A model generated the notes under the pieces. That model did no database searches, was not told where the DNA came from, and saw only the letters and a list, made by a program, of their open reading frames with translations. Made by a program: the position numbers and the translations under genes. A stretch of DNA of 7,080 nucleotides, from NCBI GenBank assembly GCA_934351765.1, contig CAKRJM010000114.1, positions 1 to 7,080 of the forward strand, given 5' to 3'. Numbering within the stretch: position 1 is the stretch's first letter; each line of letters opens with the position of its first letter. This DNA comes from an uncultured Lachnospiraceae bacterium (lineage in GTDB: Bacteria; Bacillota; Clostridia; Lachnospirales; Lachnospiraceae). Positions 7,046 to 7,080 of this stretch are shown here, piece by piece.

Positions 7046-7080
7046 ATTTTTTTATCAAAGGAATCACGGAACCATTTTCC

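Noticed and set aside
7031..7056. Plus-strand rho-independent terminator at the GC palindrome and T-run
   Set aside because: The hairpin has almost no loop, and no plus-strand gene lies to its left; the stretch sits in the operon's promoter region.
1..7080. CRISPR array, tRNA, rRNA, insertion sequence or phage signature
   Set aside because: No regularly spaced repeats, RNA-gene sequence, transposase or terminal inverted repeats were seen on either strand.

Overview
The window holds one leftward (minus-strand) gene train. Read 5' to 3' along the transcript, from the right edge to the left, it is: a MATE-family multidrug/small-molecule exporter (5612..6970); a fused tandem class I SAM-dependent methyltransferase (4138..5625); two permeases of a dipeptide/nickel/opine-type ABC importer (3161..4135, DppB/NikB-like, and 2332..3177, DppC/NikC-like); the cognate lipoprotein solute-binding protein (681..2306); and the first ATPase of that importer (DppD/NikD-like), which is cut by the left edge (1..688). 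All six genes overlap or lie within 25 bases of each other, and no terminator-like structure is visible between them, so they look like one operon. A plausible sigma-A promoter sits just upstream of the MATE gene (7002..7031). The plus strand carries no gene I can support.

The sequence suggests a Gram-positive Clostridia member, most likely Lachnospiraceae-like. The binding protein is a lipoprotein with a short Lys/Arg signal, an LAGC lipobox and a long Glu/Lys/Thr-rich tether. Ribosome binding sites are mostly AAGGAG-type, the genes are tightly overlapped, and base composition is moderate (roughly half GC by eye). This placement is inference; there is no rRNA or other marker gene.

The importer genes are family-typical and show no sign of decay: the lipoprotein captures a ligand, the two permeases form the channel, and the ATPase (with a presumed second ATPase beyond the left edge) drives uptake. 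The unusual part is the pairing with an exporter and a double methyltransferase. The methyltransferase is an internal duplication in which the key motifs of the two halves repeat at an exact 244-residue offset over about 100 residues. The set has the logic of a make-or-modify, export and re-import module, as in bacterial metallophore systems, or of an uptake-and-modification/detoxification module. No metallophore synthase, opine dehydrogenase or NRPS gene is visible here, so the substrate is unknown.

Outside the genes, only 6971..7080 is non-coding for any length. It holds the promoter, a GC palindrome and an A/T tract.
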